A stretch of DNA of 64,000 nt from the NCBI GenBank assembly GCA_910576815.1, contig CAJTKA010000009.1, forward strand, positions 34,346 through 98,345. Direction: 5' to 3'. Origin of the DNA: an uncultured Lachnospiraceae bacterium (GTDB taxonomy: Bacteria; Bacillota; Clostridia; Lachnospirales; Lachnospiraceae). Each line of letters begins with the position of its first letter. The stretch's first letter is position 1. Both the position numbers and the translations under genes were made by a program. Positions 1 through 9,536 of the stretch are shown one piece after another. Below the pieces are notes generated by a model. That model was not told the DNA's origin and ran no database searches. It was given only the letters and a program-made list of their open reading frames with translations.

Positions 1-363
1 AAGCGGACGGAGAAAGAAAAGACGGCCATGTTTGAGACCGGAGCCAAGAGCGTGATCGAAAAGATCCTGCCCGTGGTGGATAATTTTGAGAGAGGGTTGG
101 CAAGTATCCCTGAGGGAGAGCAGGAAGGCGCAGTTGCGCAGGGCATGCAGATGATCTACAAGCAGCTGATGACAGAGCTTGAGAATCTGGATGTGAAGCC
201 AATTCCCGCAGTCGGGGAAGAATTTAATCCCGATTTCCACAACGCGGTGATGCAGGTGGAGAGTGAGGAGTTTGAGAGCGGGGTCGTGGCGCAGGAGCTG
301 CAAAAAGGGTACACTTACCGCGAGGGCGTTGTACGGCACAGTATGGTGGCGGTGGTTCAGTAG
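1..363 (+). CDS. grpE: GrpE nucleotide exchange factor, 5' end outside the window
   Basis: GrpE releases ADP from DnaK during the cytoplasmic chaperone cycle. The frame is open from base 1, so the gene begins upstream of the window; the first in-window ATG at 28 is internal. The visible part holds the end of the long helix and the characteristic segment ILPVVDNFERGL near the cut, followed by the C-terminal beta-rich region with the FNPDFHNAVM block. It stops at a TAG at 361-363. It lies 182 nt upstream of dnaK, in the usual clostridial grpE-dnaK-dnaJ order. hrcA and its CIRCE operator would be expected upstream, outside the window. Confidence 0.96.
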   Translation, partial: KRTEKEKTAMFETGAKSVIEKILPVVDNFERGLASIPEGEQEGAVAQGMQMIYKQLMTELENLDVKPIPAVGEEFNPDFHNAVMQVESEEFESGVVAQELQKGYTYREGVVRHSMVAVVQ

Positions 364-545
364 GTATTTGAGGGAGTACGGGCTGAGCGAAAGCAATTTC
401 TACGTTGTGAATACTGCAAATGAAACAACAGCATTCATACAGAAGACGGAACAACGGGCGGTAGGATTCAAGATAAGAAAAGAAATAATAACTGCAATTA
501 TAAATTTCATAGAAGCGTGAGCGCTTCGGAAAAGGAGTAAATATT

Positions 546-2420
546 ATGAGTAAAATTATCGGCATCGACTTGGGAACAACAAACAGCTGTGTGGCAGTAA
601 TGGAGGGCGGCAAGCCCACTGTCATCGCGAACACGGAAGGCGCGCGCACCACACCGTCCGTTGTGGCATTCACGAAGAACGGCGAGCGTCTGGTAGGTGA
701 GCCTGCAAAGCGTCAGGCAGTCACCAACGCGGATAACACCATCGCTTCCATCAAGAGAGATATGGGTACGGACAGAGGCCGCACCATTGATGACAAGAAG
801 TATTCGCCTCAGCAGATCTCCGCAATGATCCTGCAGAAACTGAAAGCGGATGCGGAGAGCTATCTGGGCGAGACCGTGACGGAGGCGGTTATCACCGTCC
901 CCGCATACTTTAACGATTCTCAGAGACAGGCGACCAAGGACGCAGGCAAGATCGCGGGCCTTGATGTGAAGCGTATCATCAACGAGCCTACGGCAGCGGC
1001 GCTGGCTTACGGCCTGGACAACGAAAAAGAGCAGAAGATCATGGTTTACGACCTGGGCGGCGGTACCTTTGATGTGTCCATCATTGAAATCGGCGACGGC
1101 GTGATCGAAGTGCTTGCCACAAACGGCGATACGCATCTGGGCGGCGACGATTTTGACCAGAAGATCATCGACTGGATGCTTTCTGAGTTCAAGGCAAAGG
1201 AGGGCGTTGATCTCTCCAAAGATAAGATGGCCCTTCAGAGACTGAAAGAGGCGGCTGAGAAGGCGAAGAAGGAGCTTTCTTCCGCAACTACCACGAATAT
1301 CAACCTGCCGTTTATCACGGCGACGCAGGATGGCCCGAAACACTTTGATATGAACCTGACCAGAGCGAAGTTCGATGAGCTCACCAGCGATCTGGTAGAG
1401 AGAACGGCTGTGCCCGTGCAGAACGCGATGAAGGATGCGGGTCTGACCAATGCGGATATCGGCCAGGTGCTTTTGGTCGGCGGTTCCACCCGTGTGCCTG
1501 CGGTGCAGGAAAAGGTAAAACAGCTCACGGGCAAAGAGCCCAGCAAGTCCTTAAATCCCGACGAGTGCGTGGCGCTCGGTGCTTCCGTGCAGGGGGGTAA
1601 GCTTGCGGGCGATGCGGGCGCAGGTGAGATCCTTCTGCTGGATGTGACGCCTTTGTCACTTTCCATTGAGACCGCAGGCGGCATTGCGACCAGACTGATT
1701 GAGAGAAATACGACCATCCCCACCAGGCACAGCCAGGTGTTCTCCACCTACTCCGACAACCAGACGGCGGTAGATATCAACGTGCTGCAGGGTGAGAGAC
1801 AGTTTGCAAAAGACAATAAGTCCCTTGGTCAGTTCCGACTGGACGGTATCCCGCCGGCAATGCGCGGTGTACCGCAGATCGAGGTGACCTTCGATATCGA
1901 TGCTAACGGTATCGTGAATGTGTCCGCGAAGGATCTCGGCACAGGCAAGGAGCAGCACATTACCATCACGGCCGGCTCCAATATGTCCGATGACGAGATC
2001 GAAAAGGCAGTCAAGGAAGCGGCAGAGTACGAAGCACAGGATAAGAAGCGCAAAGAGGCGGTCGATACCAGAAATGAGGCGGATTCCTTTGTATTCCAGA
2101 CCGAGAAGGCATTGAACGAAGTGGGCGACAAGATCGACGCTTCCGAAAAAGCAAGCGTGGAGGCTGATCTCCAGGCAGTCAAGGATATTTTGGAAAAGAC
2201 CAAGGATCAGGAGCTTACCGACAGCCAGCTTGACGAGTTGAAGGCGGCGAAGGAGAAACTGACGAACTCCGCACAGGCGCTGTTCACGAAGATGTATGAG
2301 AATATGCAGCAGGCGCAGGGCGGCCCCGACATGAGCAACATGGGCGGCGCGCAGGAGGCAGGTCCTGCGGACAACAGCGGCGCGGATGATGTCGTAGACG
2401 GGGAGTTCCGCGAAGTATAA
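546..2420 (+). CDS. dnaK: Chaperone DnaK (Hsp70)
   Basis: ATP-dependent Hsp70 chaperone that binds unfolded polypeptides with DnaJ and GrpE. At 624 residues it has the usual Gram-positive length. The nucleotide-binding domain (about 1-380) carries GIDLGTTNSCV at the N-terminus, the phosphate-binding YDLGGGTFDVSI near residue 170 and GGSTRVPAVQ near 315. The substrate domain (about 390-500) and helical lid follow. The protein ends in the conserved acidic DDVVDGEFREV tail. The ATG at 546 has an AAAGGAG site about 8 nt upstream. A short inverted repeat (GAAGCG at 512-517, CGCTTC at 522-527) precedes the ribosome site. dnaJ follows after 32 nt. Confidence 0.99.
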   Translation: MSKIIGIDLGTTNSCVAVMEGGKPTVIANTEGARTTPSVVAFTKNGERLVGEPAKRQAVTNADNTIASIKRDMGTDRGRTIDDKKYSPQQISAMILQKLKADAESYLGETVTEAVITVPAYFNDSQRQATKDAGKIAGLDVKRIINEPTAAALAYGLDNEKEQKIMVYDLGGGTFDVSIIEIGDGVIEVLATNGDTHLGGDDFDQKIIDWMLSEFKAKEGVDLSKDKMALQRLKEAAEKAKKELSSATTTNINLPFITATQDGPKHFDMNLTRAKFDELTSDLVERTAVPVQNAMKDAGLTNADIGQVLLVGGSTRVPAVQEKVKQLTGKEPSKSLNPDECVALGASVQGGKLAGDAGAGEILLLDVTPLSLSIETAGGIATRLIERNTTIPTRHSQVFSTYSDNQTAVDINVLQGERQFAKDNKSLGQFRLDGIPPAMRGVPQIEVTFDIDANGIVNVSAKDLGTGKEQHITITAGSNMSDDEIEKAVKEAAEYEAQDKKRKEAVDTRNEADSFVFQTEKALNEVGDKIDASEKASVEADLQAVKDILEKTKDQELTDSQLDELKAAKEKLTNSAQALFTKMYENMQQAQGGPDMSNMGGAQEAGPADNSGADDVVDGEFREV

Positions 2421-2452
2421 GACCTTAAAAGAATCCAGGGAAGGATAAAGTC

Positions 2453-3631
2453 ATGGCAGAGCAGAAACGAGACTACTATGAGGTGCTCGGCGTAGAGAAA
2501 AGCGCTGATGATGCCGCCATCAAAAAAGCATACAGAGTCCTTGCGAAGAAATATCACCCCGATATGAATCCGGGGGACGCGGAGGCGGAGAAAAAATTTA
2601 AGGAGGCCTCGGAAGCTTATGCGGTCCTCAGCGATCCTGAGAAAAGGAGACAGTATGACCAGTATGGTCATGCTGCCTTCGACGGTGCGGGCGGCCCGGG
2701 CGGTTTCGGCGGCTTCGATTTCAACAGTGCGGATTTCGGAGATATCTTCGGCGATATTTTTGGGGATCTTTTCGGCAGCGGCAGACGTGGCGGCGGCAGA
2801 GGAAACGGCCCCATGAAAGGCGCGAATATCCGCACCAGCGTGCGCATTACCTTTGAGGAGGCGGTCTTTGGTGTAGAGAAGGAGATCGAGCTGACGCTCA
2901 AAGACGAGTGTACTGCCTGCCACGGCACGGGCGCAAAGCCGGGGACCAGTCCCGAGACCTGCTCGAAGTGCGGCGGTAAGGGACAGGTGGTATTCACTTC
3001 GCAGTCCTTCTTCGGTACGGTCAGAAACGTGCAGACCTGTCCCGACTGTCACGGAACGGGTAAGGTGATCAAAGACAAATGTCCCGACTGCCGCGGTACG
3101 GGCTATATTGCCAATAAGAAAAAGATTCAGGTTTCCATCCCTGCGGGTATTGACAACGGACAGTGTGTGCGCATCCGCGATAAAGGCGAGCCGGGATCGA
3201 ATGGCGGTCCCAGAGGGGATCTGCTGGTTGAAGTGGTTGTGGGAAGACATCCCATCTTCCAAAGGCAGGACGAGAACATCTATTCCACGGTGCCCATGTC
3301 CTTTGCCATTGCGGCGCTGGGCGGTGATATCGTGATCGATACGGTGGACGGGAGGGTGATCTACGAGGTAAAAGCGGGAACGCAGACCGACACCAAAGTC
3401 CGCTTAAAAGGAAAAGGAGTGCCTTCCCTGCGAAGCAAGGACGTGCGCGGCGATCATTACGTGACGCTGGTGGTGCAGGTGCCCGATAAGCTTTCCCATG
3501 AAGCGAAAGAGCTTTTAAAGCAGTTTGACGAGAGTACGGACAACAGCTTAAACGCGGCGAAGAACATAACCTCCGACCAGAACGACGACGCAAACGGCGG
3601 CGGAAAAAAGAAGAAAAAATTTAAATTTTAA
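2453..3631 (+). CDS. dnaJ: Chaperone DnaJ (Hsp40)
   Basis: DnaK co-chaperone that stimulates ATP hydrolysis and delivers substrates. At 392 residues it is a full type I DnaJ. The J domain (about 5-70) has the HPD motif in KKYHPDMNPGD. A Gly/Phe-rich linker (about 77-120) follows, including repeated GDIFGD. Four CxxCxGxG zinc motifs lie between residues 153 and 217, then the C-terminal substrate domain. The C-terminus is lysine-rich. An AAGGAT ribosome site precedes the ATG. It is the last gene of the heat-shock operon and is followed by a strong terminator. Confidence 0.98.
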   Translation: MAEQKRDYYEVLGVEKSADDAAIKKAYRVLAKKYHPDMNPGDAEAEKKFKEASEAYAVLSDPEKRRQYDQYGHAAFDGAGGPGGFGGFDFNSADFGDIFGDIFGDLFGSGRRGGGRGNGPMKGANIRTSVRITFEEAVFGVEKEIELTLKDECTACHGTGAKPGTSPETCSKCGGKGQVVFTSQSFFGTVRNVQTCPDCHGTGKVIKDKCPDCRGTGYIANKKKIQVSIPAGIDNGQCVRIRDKGEPGSNGGPRGDLLVEVVVGRHPIFQRQDENIYSTVPMSFAIAALGGDIVIDTVDGRVIYEVKAGTQTDTKVRLKGKGVPSLRSKDVRGDHYVTLVVQVPDKLSHEAKELLKQFDESTDNSLNAAKNITSDQNDDANGGGKKKKKFKF

Positions 3632-3650
3632 TGTCGAATAGGGCATAGAG

Positions 3651-3700
3651 AAATGCAAGAAAAGCCAGGAGAGATTCTCATGGCTTTTCTTGCATTTTTA
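3651..3700 (+). terminator. Rho-independent terminator after dnaJ
   Basis: A perfect 17-bp inverted repeat (3651-3667 with 3681-3697) closes a 13-nt loop and ends in a run of T. It begins 20 nt after the dnaJ stop and closes the grpE-dnaK-dnaJ operon. Confidence 0.93.
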
Positions 3701-3810
3701 TGGTAGTATAAAATAGGTGCAGAAGTCAAACGCTAACTTTTGAGAATAAATTGGGATTTGAACGATGATAGAAAGGGGTGCGCAAAGACAGCGCAGGCAT
3801 GGAGGGAAAT

Positions 3811-5037
3811 ATGAGATTACGCAAGAATGGAGAGAAGGAGCAGACGGCGAAATTGCAGGGCCGCGTGCTTGTGGGCGCTTTGCTGATCATGATCCTGGCA
3901 GCGGCGTGCGGCAAGGCACAGACGCCGGAACCTGAACCGGAACCTGAGCCGATCGTGGAGGAGCAGGTGATTGATGAGCCGGAACCGGAACCTGAGCCGG
4001 AACCCGAACCGGAGCTGACCACCGCTTATCCCGTCATTGATGTGAGGGAGGAAAAGGGCGGTCAGATCCAGAGCTACCTGACAGGAAAGTGGACGAATAA
4101 GGAGCAGGCGCTGAGACGTCCGATTGCGGTGATGATCCCCAATAATGCGCCGGCTATGCCGCAGTACGGGATTTCACGCGCCGCCATCATTTATGAGGCA
4201 CCTGTGGAGGGACGTATCACTCGCCTGATGGCGGTGGTTGAGGATTTTGATGACCTTGACAGGATCGGTCCCGTTCGTTCCAGCAGAGATTATTACGTTT
4301 ATCAGGCCATGGGCTATGAGGCGATCTACTGTAACTGGGGACTGGCCGTGCCTTATGTAGAAGAATTGATCAACCGCCCGGAAGTTTACAATGTCAGCGC
4401 GGCAGTGACGGGTATCCATAATCCGGCGGACGAGGCGTTTGGCAGATATAAGCGTCCCGGTTACGCGTTGGAATTTACGGGGTATCTTTTTATCGACGGT
4501 CTGTTTGACGCGGTGGACAGGCTTGGGTATGATTGGAAGTATGACAGTGCTTATGTGCCGCCCTTCCTTTTCGTGGCGGATGATGTGAGGGCAGAGTATG
4601 CGGATAATGAGGAGGCTGCTTACATTTATCCCGGCGGAAAGTCCGGGAAAAATTCGAGCGGCTATGGCGCGTACCATCCTTACTTTGAATATCATGAGGA
4701 CGATCAGCTCTATTATCGTTATCAGGATGGCAAGAAGCAGATCGACGAGCTCACGGGAGATCAGCTCACCGTCAGCAACGTGGTGTTCCAGTACTGCCAT
4801 GGTGAAAAAAGGGATGACCACGATTATCTGGCCTTTGGCGTACACGGCGAAGGAGATGCCATCGTCTTTACTAACGGCAGAGTCGTCAAGGGCAGATGGG
4901 AGCGTTATGACGGCGATTTCACGCCCGCGAAGTTTTACGACGAGAACGGCGAGGAGATCATCTTTAATCAGGGAAGCACCTGGATCTGCAATATATGGGA
5001 TGAATATGGAGACGTTGTAGAGTATGGACAGGAATGA
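3811..5037 (+). CDS. DUF3048 domain lipoprotein (YerB family)
   Basis: Predicted secreted lipoprotein of the DUF3048/YerB family, whose biochemical role is not established. The ATG at 3811 is chosen because GGAGG sits 5 nt upstream; in-frame GTG 3778 and ATG 3799 are less well placed. The product is 408 residues. A basic N-terminus and hydrophobic stretch end in the lipobox LAAAC, so it should be anchored to the outer face of the membrane. A Pro-Glu dipeptide linker follows, encoded by a hexanucleotide-type repeat. The rest matches the two-part DUF3048 fold, with the segment DRIGPVRSSRDYYV and a C-terminal WERYDGDFTPAKFYDENG region. The last 14 nt overlap the next gene. Confidence 0.85.
   Translation: MRLRKNGEKEQTAKLQGRVLVGALLIMILAAACGKAQTPEPEPEPEPIVEEQVIDEPEPEPEPEPEPELTTAYPVIDVREEKGGQIQSYLTGKWTNKEQALRRPIAVMIPNNAPAMPQYGISRAAIIYEAPVEGRITRLMAVVEDFDDLDRIGPVRSSRDYYVYQAMGYEAIYCNWGLAVPYVEELINRPEVYNVSAAVTGIHNPADEAFGRYKRPGYALEFTGYLFIDGLFDAVDRLGYDWKYDSAYVPPFLFVADDVRAEYADNEEAAYIYPGGKSGKNSSGYGAYHPYFEYHEDDQLYYRYQDGKKQIDELTGDQLTVSNVVFQYCHGEKRDDHDYLAFGVHGEGDAIVFTNGRVVKGRWERYDGDFTPAKFYDENGEEIIFNQGSTWICNIWDEYGDVVEYGQE
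3925..4014 (+). repeat. In-frame Pro-Glu codon repeat in the DUF3048 gene
   Basis: Two blocks of alternating CCN-GAR codons (3925-3951 and about 3976-4014) are separated by a short non-repeat segment. The 6-bp unit keeps the frame, so slippage would change linker length without stopping translation. Confidence 0.8.
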
Positions 5038-6295
5038 GTGGTATCGGGCCGGCGAGGAGATTCGCGATCAGGTACAACAGGCAGTTGATACGGGCAATTT
5101 TACAAACCTTGGCAAAAATATCGGTGACACGGTAAACGAGACCATTAACCGCACCATGCAGGAAGTAAACCGTACCATGGGAACGGTGGGAGAAAGTGTG
5201 AACCGTACCGTGGGAGCAGTCGGCGAAGGCGTAAACCGTGTCGTGAACAATGTGGGAAACGGTATCAGCCGTGCTGCGGGCGGACTTGGCGGCGGAAATG
5301 CGGGGAATACTTATATGCAGCGGCAGACTCCCTATGCGCATCTGCCGCAGTACAGAAAGCCAAACACGCGTCCTGACACCAGACTGTTTCAGCGTACGCC
5401 GAAGGGTTCCGTATCGGGAGTGGTCGGTATGTGCGTGGGCTACAGCGTTGCGGGCCTGGGGGCATTGGCGGTACTGGGAGCAATCGTAGACTCAGCAGGC
5501 GTGGCTTCACTTGTTGCAAGCGGCCTGTTCATTGCCGCAGGACTTGGCATAGGGATTCGCGGAACCAGGGTGACGGGCCGTGCCGAGCGCTACAAACGCT
5601 ATGTGGAGATGGTGAAGGACAGACTGTACTGCCCGATTCGGGAAATAGCTGGTAAAACAGGTAAAAGCGAACGGTTTGTCATAAGTGACATCAAAAAAAT
5701 GCTGCAGCTTGGGATGTTCAAGCAGGGCCGCCTGGATGAAAAAGAAACCTGCCTGATCGCCAGCGACGCCATGTACAATCAGTATATGCTCACCCAGAAG
5801 AATTACGAGGAGGAGCAGAAAAAGCTGGAAATCGAAAAGATGGCGGAGGAGCGCAGGCAGCAGGAGAAAGAGCGTCTGGGCGAGGCTGGCGAGGTCATTG
5901 AAGAAGGAAAAAGTTATGTACGCCTGATCAGGCAGTGCAACAACGAGATTCCCGGCGAGGAAATGTCGGATAAGCTGGATCGTCTGGAGATTTTAGTGAC
6001 AAGGATTTTTGAGCAGGTGGAAAAGGAGCCGGAACTGGCGCCCGAGTTGCGTAAGATGTTGAGCTTTTACCTGCCTACCACCAAAAAGCTTTTGGAGGCG
6101 TACCGCGATCTGGACAGGCAGCAGCTTGACTTATCCAATGTGGAGCAGACCAAGCGGGAGATCGAGAATGCGGTGGACAATATCAACGAAGCCTTTGAGA
6201 AGTTCTTAGATGAACTTTTTCGGGAAAAAGCTTGGGATATCCAGTCGGATATCTCGGCGCTACATACGATACTGAAACAAGATGGATACTTATAA
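5024..6295 (+). CDS. XpaC-like (5-bromo-4-chloroindolyl phosphate hydrolysis family) membrane protein
   Basis: Protein of 423 residues resembling the XpaC/halogen-hydrolysis family, which is usually paired with TelA as it is here. The family name comes from an indicator-hydrolysis phenotype and the molecular role is unclear. Residues about 20-80 form an imperfect repeat in which NRTxGxVGExV recurs, rather like an amphipathic membrane-associated helix. Two hydrophobic segments lie at about 130-180. The cytoplasmic part is charged and largely helical (about 245-300 is Glu/Lys-rich coiled coil). The ATG at 5024 lies inside the end of the previous gene. The next gene, telA, follows after a palindrome-rich 146-nt gap. 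Confidence 0.75.
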   Translation: MDRNEWYRAGEEIRDQVQQAVDTGNFTNLGKNIGDTVNETINRTMQEVNRTMGTVGESVNRTVGAVGEGVNRVVNNVGNGISRAAGGLGGGNAGNTYMQRQTPYAHLPQYRKPNTRPDTRLFQRTPKGSVSGVVGMCVGYSVAGLGALAVLGAIVDSAGVASLVASGLFIAAGLGIGIRGTRVTGRAERYKRYVEMVKDRLYCPIREIAGKTGKSERFVISDIKKMLQLGMFKQGRLDEKETCLIASDAMYNQYMLTQKNYEEEQKKLEIEKMAEERRQQEKERLGEAGEVIEEGKSYVRLIRQCNNEIPGEEMSDKLDRLEILVTRIFEQVEKEPELAPELRKMLSFYLPTTKKLLEAYRDLDRQQLDLSNVEQTKREIENAVDNINEAFEKFLDELFREKAWDIQSDISALHTILKQDGYL

Positions 6296-6309
6296 AACAA
6301 AGGAGGACA

Positions 6310-6403
6310 GATTGAAAAATCACACTGATATGCTGATTTTTCAATCGCGAGTTTGCGTTGGAGCCGCAAACTCGGAATCGCAGAGCCAAATTTGACATTT
6401 GGC
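6310..6403. repeat. Palindromic intergenic repeat, family 1 (copy a)
   Basis: Three hairpins in a row fill the xpaC-telA gap. The first is a 13-bp stem, 6310-6322 with 6334-6346. The second is a 10-bp stem, 6348-6357 with 6365-6374. The third is a 7-bp stem, GCCAAAT 6385-6391 with 6397-6403. The junction of the first two (TCAATCGCGAG) and the ACTCGG closing the second recur at 22651-22681, so this is a dispersed element and not a simple terminator. There is no T run. Confidence 0.75.
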
Positions 6404-6441
6404 ACGCGGCCTTCGCCTAAAGCTCCGGCATGGAGGATATT

Positions 6442-7593
6442 ATGAGCGAAACAGAATTGTTGGAACAGCAGGCACCCACTTTGGTATTTGGCGAGGTGGA
6501 GACGATGGTGCAGGAGCAGGCGCCCCTTGCCGAACTTCCGAAGACGGAAGCCGTAAAACAGGAACTTGACGACTCTATCCTTACCGACGAGGAAAGGCGG
6601 CAGGTGGATGAATTTGCAAAGCAAATCGACCTGCATAATTCTACGGCCATTTTACAGTACGGCGTGGGTACGCAGAAGAAGATGGCGGACTTTTCGGGAA
6701 ACGCGTTAGAGAATGTAAAGACCAAGGACCTTGGCGAGGTGGGCGACATGCTCTCCGAAGTGGTGACGCAGTTAAAAGGCTTTGACGAGGAGGAGAAGGG
6801 GTTCCTTGGCATCTTCAAAAAGCCTGCGCACAAACTGGAGGCCATCAAGACAAAGTATTCCAAGGCGGAGACCAATGTCAACAAGATCTGCGAAGCGCTT
6901 GAAAATAATCAGGTCATGCTGTTAAAGGACATTTCGATTCTTGACAAGATGTACGACCTGAACTTGAATTATTTTAAGGAGCTTTCCATGTACATATTGG
7001 CGGGCAAAAAGAAGCTTGCCGAGACCAGGGAGACGGAACTGCCCGCGCTTTTGGAGAAAGCAAAGGCGAGCGGTCTGCCCGAGGATGCGCAGGCGGCCAG
7101 AGATTTAGAGGCTCTTTGCGACCGCTTTGAGAAAAAGATTCACGATCTGGAACTGACGAGAATGGTATCCATTCAGACAGCGCCTCAGATCAGACTGGTG
7201 CAGAGCAGCGACACCATGATGGTGGAGAAGATCCAGTCAACGATCGTCAATACGATTCCCCTCTGGAAAAGCCAGATGGTGCTGGCGCTGGGTGTGACCC
7301 ATGCAGAGCAGGCGGCGAGGGCACAGCGGGAAGTTTCCGATATGACCAATGAGCTTTTGAAGCGGAATGCGGAAGTCTTAAAGACTGCTTCCATCGAGAG
7401 CGCAAAAGAGTCTGAGCGCGGCATCATTGATATGGAGACGTTAAAGACCACCAACGCAAACCTGATTTCCACCCTGGACGAGGTCATGAAGATCCAGGCC
7501 GATGGCAGGGAGAAGCGCCGTGTGGCTGAGGAAGAAATGCGGGTGATGGAGAACGACCTTAAGCAGAAGCTTCTGGAGCTCAGCGAAAGGTGA
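6442..7593 (+). CDS. TelA family protein (toxic anion resistance)
   Basis: 383 residues, TelA/KlaA (toxic anion resistance, PF05816) family, typically cytoplasmic and helical. The family is linked to tellurite and cell-envelope stress, but its mechanism is not settled. The ATG at 6442 is preferred over 6430 because GGAGG ends 5 nt before it. Recognisable segments include the helical region around GFDEEEKGFLGIFKKPA, a central coiled-coil, and the C-terminal IPLWKSQMVLALG block typical of the family. It is the expected partner of the upstream XpaC-like gene. Its stop codon overlaps the possible GTG of the next frame, but the real next start is about 50 nt later. Confidence 0.88.
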   Translation: MSETELLEQQAPTLVFGEVETMVQEQAPLAELPKTEAVKQELDDSILTDEERRQVDEFAKQIDLHNSTAILQYGVGTQKKMADFSGNALENVKTKDLGEVGDMLSEVVTQLKGFDEEEKGFLGIFKKPAHKLEAIKTKYSKAETNVNKICEALENNQVMLLKDISILDKMYDLNLNYFKELSMYILAGKKKLAETRETELPALLEKAKASGLPEDAQAARDLEALCDRFEKKIHDLELTRMVSIQTAPQIRLVQSSDTMMVEKIQSTIVNTIPLWKSQMVLALGVTHAEQAARAQREVSDMTNELLKRNAEVLKTASIESAKESERGIIDMETLKTTNANLISTLDEVMKIQADGREKRRVAEEEMRVMENDLKQKLLELSER

Positions 7594-7640
7594 ACGAGAA
7601 GAAACGCTTGTTACGCAATCTCCGTGGAAGGCGGGATGTT

Positions 7641-8711
7641 ATGAAGTGGATGAAATTTCAAATTAAAACAGTCGTAGATGCAGAGGACATCATCATCAGC
7701 GAGCTCTACGACAGAGGGCTTGAGGGGGCGCAGATCGAGGATAAGGTGCCCCTGACTGCCCTTGAGAAGGAGCAGATGTTCGTGGATATTCTGCCCGAGG
7801 CCGAGGCCGACGACGGCGTTGCCTACTTAAGCTTCTTTGTGGAGGAGCGTGAGGATGGCTCTTTGCGCCTGAGCAGTCAGGTGGCAGGCGAAGAAACGAT
7901 GGATGTGGCGGCAGATGGGGAAACGGTGACCGAGGCGGAAGCAGGCAGCGGGGCGGCAAAGACGATCACTAAGGAGAGCGTGCTTGCGCTGATCGAGGAG
8001 GCGCTTGCGGAGGTCCGCTCCTATATGGAGATCGGCGAATGGACTGTCACCGTGTCTGAAACGGAAGATATTGACTGGATCAATAACTGGAAGCAGTATT
8101 TCCATCAATTTACGATAGACGATCTGCTGGTGATCCCTTCCTGGGAGGAAGTGCGGGAAGAAGATAGGGATAAAAGGATCCTGCATATCGATCCAGGCAC
8201 GGCCTTTGGCACGGGGATGCACGAGACCACGCAGCTTTGTATCAGGCAGATTTGGAAGTATCTGACGCCGGGAGCGGAGCTTTTGGACGTGGGGACAGGC
8301 AGCGGTATTCTTGCCATTTTAGCGCTGATGTACGGTGCGGGTCATGCGTTTGGCACAGACCTTGATCCCTGTGCGGTGGAAGCCGTAGCGCAGAATATGC
8401 AGGCGAATGGGATTGCTAAGAAGGATTTTGAGCTGCTGATCGGCAACATCATCACCGAACAGGAAGTGCAGGATCAGGCAGGCGTTGAAACGTATGATAT
8501 CGTGACGGCAAATATTTTGGCGGATGTGCTGGTGCCGCTGACACCAGTCATTGTGCCCTGCCTGAAAAAGGGCGGCGTCTATATTACATCGGGCATTATT
8601 GAAGGGAAGGAAGATTTGGTAACGCGGGCCTGCGAGGCAGCAGGACTGACAGTACTGGAAGTGACTGTGCAGGGTGAGTGGCGGTCTGTGACTGCGCGAA
8701 AAACTGACTGA
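7641..8711 (+). CDS. prmA: Ribosomal protein L11 methyltransferase
   Basis: SAM-dependent enzyme that trimethylates ribosomal protein L11. The protein is 356 residues from the ATG at 7641 (MKWMKFQIKT), which matches the usual family N-terminus; the open frame extends upstream to a GTG at 7590 that is unlikely to be used. The N-terminal substrate-recognition domain carries an acidic insertion around residues 85-120. The catalytic domain shows DPGTAFGTGMHETTQLC, SAM motif I DVGTGSGIL near residue 216, and TANILADVLVPL. It lies 47 nt after telA, in the same direction as the genes that follow. Confidence 0.95.
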   Translation: MKWMKFQIKTVVDAEDIIISELYDRGLEGAQIEDKVPLTALEKEQMFVDILPEAEADDGVAYLSFFVEEREDGSLRLSSQVAGEETMDVAADGETVTEAEAGSGAAKTITKESVLALIEEALAEVRSYMEIGEWTVTVSETEDIDWINNWKQYFHQFTIDDLLVIPSWEEVREEDRDKRILHIDPGTAFGTGMHETTQLCIRQIWKYLTPGAELLDVGTGSGILAILALMYGAGHAFGTDLDPCAVEAVAQNMQANGIAKKDFELLIGNIITEQEVQDQAGVETYDIVTANILADVLVPLTPVIVPCLKKGGVYITSGIIEGKEDLVTRACEAAGLTVLEVTVQGEWRSVTARKTD

Positions 8712-8777
8712 CGAAAAGCGGCAGGCATACGAATGACTACATATAGAAATCAAAGCAATATAAATATTTAAAATGAA

Positions 8778-9464
8778 ATGGAACAGGATATGAAGAAAGA
8801 AGAAATAGAAGAACAGGAAGCGGCTAAACAGGAAGAAGTGAAGCCGGAAGAAAGCAAACAGGAGAAAATCGCGGCGCGGCGGAAGAAAATGAAAATCGTC
8901 TTTCTGCGGAATCTGGCAGGCGTGCTGGCAATCATGTGGATGTGTATCATTTTTGCCTTTTCCGCGCAGACAAAAGAGGAGTCCGGCGCCGTGAGCCAGA
9001 GCTTTACCTACCAGCTCGTGAGCAATACCAGAACGTTTTTTAATCTGGACTTAAGCGACGCGCGGGTCAAGGAGATCGCGGATGCCATCGAGGGTTTTGT
9101 GCGCAAAGCGGCGCATATGACGGAGTTTGGTATCTTGTCCGTCCTGATTTTTATCTGGATCGGACAGTGGGAAATGAGTCTGCTCAGACACGGTTTGACT
9201 GCTTCCGGCGCGGCAGCCGTTTACGCTGCCAGCGACGAGATACACCAGCTTTTTGTGCCGGGGCGCGCGGGGCGTTTTTCGGATGTGTGCATTGACAGTG
9301 CGGGAGCCGTTTTGGGCGTCGTGGTGTTTGTGGTGATCGTAAAACTGGTGACAACGATCCGCAGCTTGAAGAAGAAACGGGAGGAGCGCAGACTGTGCGA
9401 AGTTAAGGTACAGACGGAATCTCCACAGCAGGTTCCGCAAACGGAGGAAGCGCAGGAAGATTGA
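8778..9464 (+). CDS. VanZ-like family membrane protein
   Basis: 228-residue protein with a highly charged Glu/Lys N-terminal tail (1-40), followed by transmembrane segments and the VanZ signature blocks KAAHMTEFGIL and DEIHQLFVPGRAGRFSDV. VanZ relatives are small membrane proteins; the founder gives low-level teicoplanin resistance, and the function here is unknown. The C-terminus is again charged and cytoplasmic. Start choice is uncertain: the ATG at 8778 and one at 8790 are both possible. It sits between prmA and rsmE with gaps of about 70 nt. Confidence 0.85.
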   Translation: MEQDMKKEEIEEQEAAKQEEVKPEESKQEKIAARRKKMKIVFLRNLAGVLAIMWMCIIFAFSAQTKEESGAVSQSFTYQLVSNTRTFFNLDLSDARVKEIADAIEGFVRKAAHMTEFGILSVLIFIWIGQWEMSLLRHGLTASGAAAVYAASDEIHQLFVPGRAGRFSDVCIDSAGAVLGVVVFVVIVKLVTTIRSLKKKREERRLCEVKVQTESPQQVPQTEEAQED

Positions 9465-9536
9465 TGCGCGGAATGCTGTATTGCGGGCAGATGAAGAAAG
9501 AACGATGCGCGTTTGGCGGATCAACGGAGTTTGAAT

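Noticed and set aside
2207..3262. Long minus-strand open frame opposite dnaK/dnaJ
   Set aside because: It lies wholly opposite two unmistakable chaperone genes, has low-complexity composition and no ribosome site; it is a codon-bias shadow.
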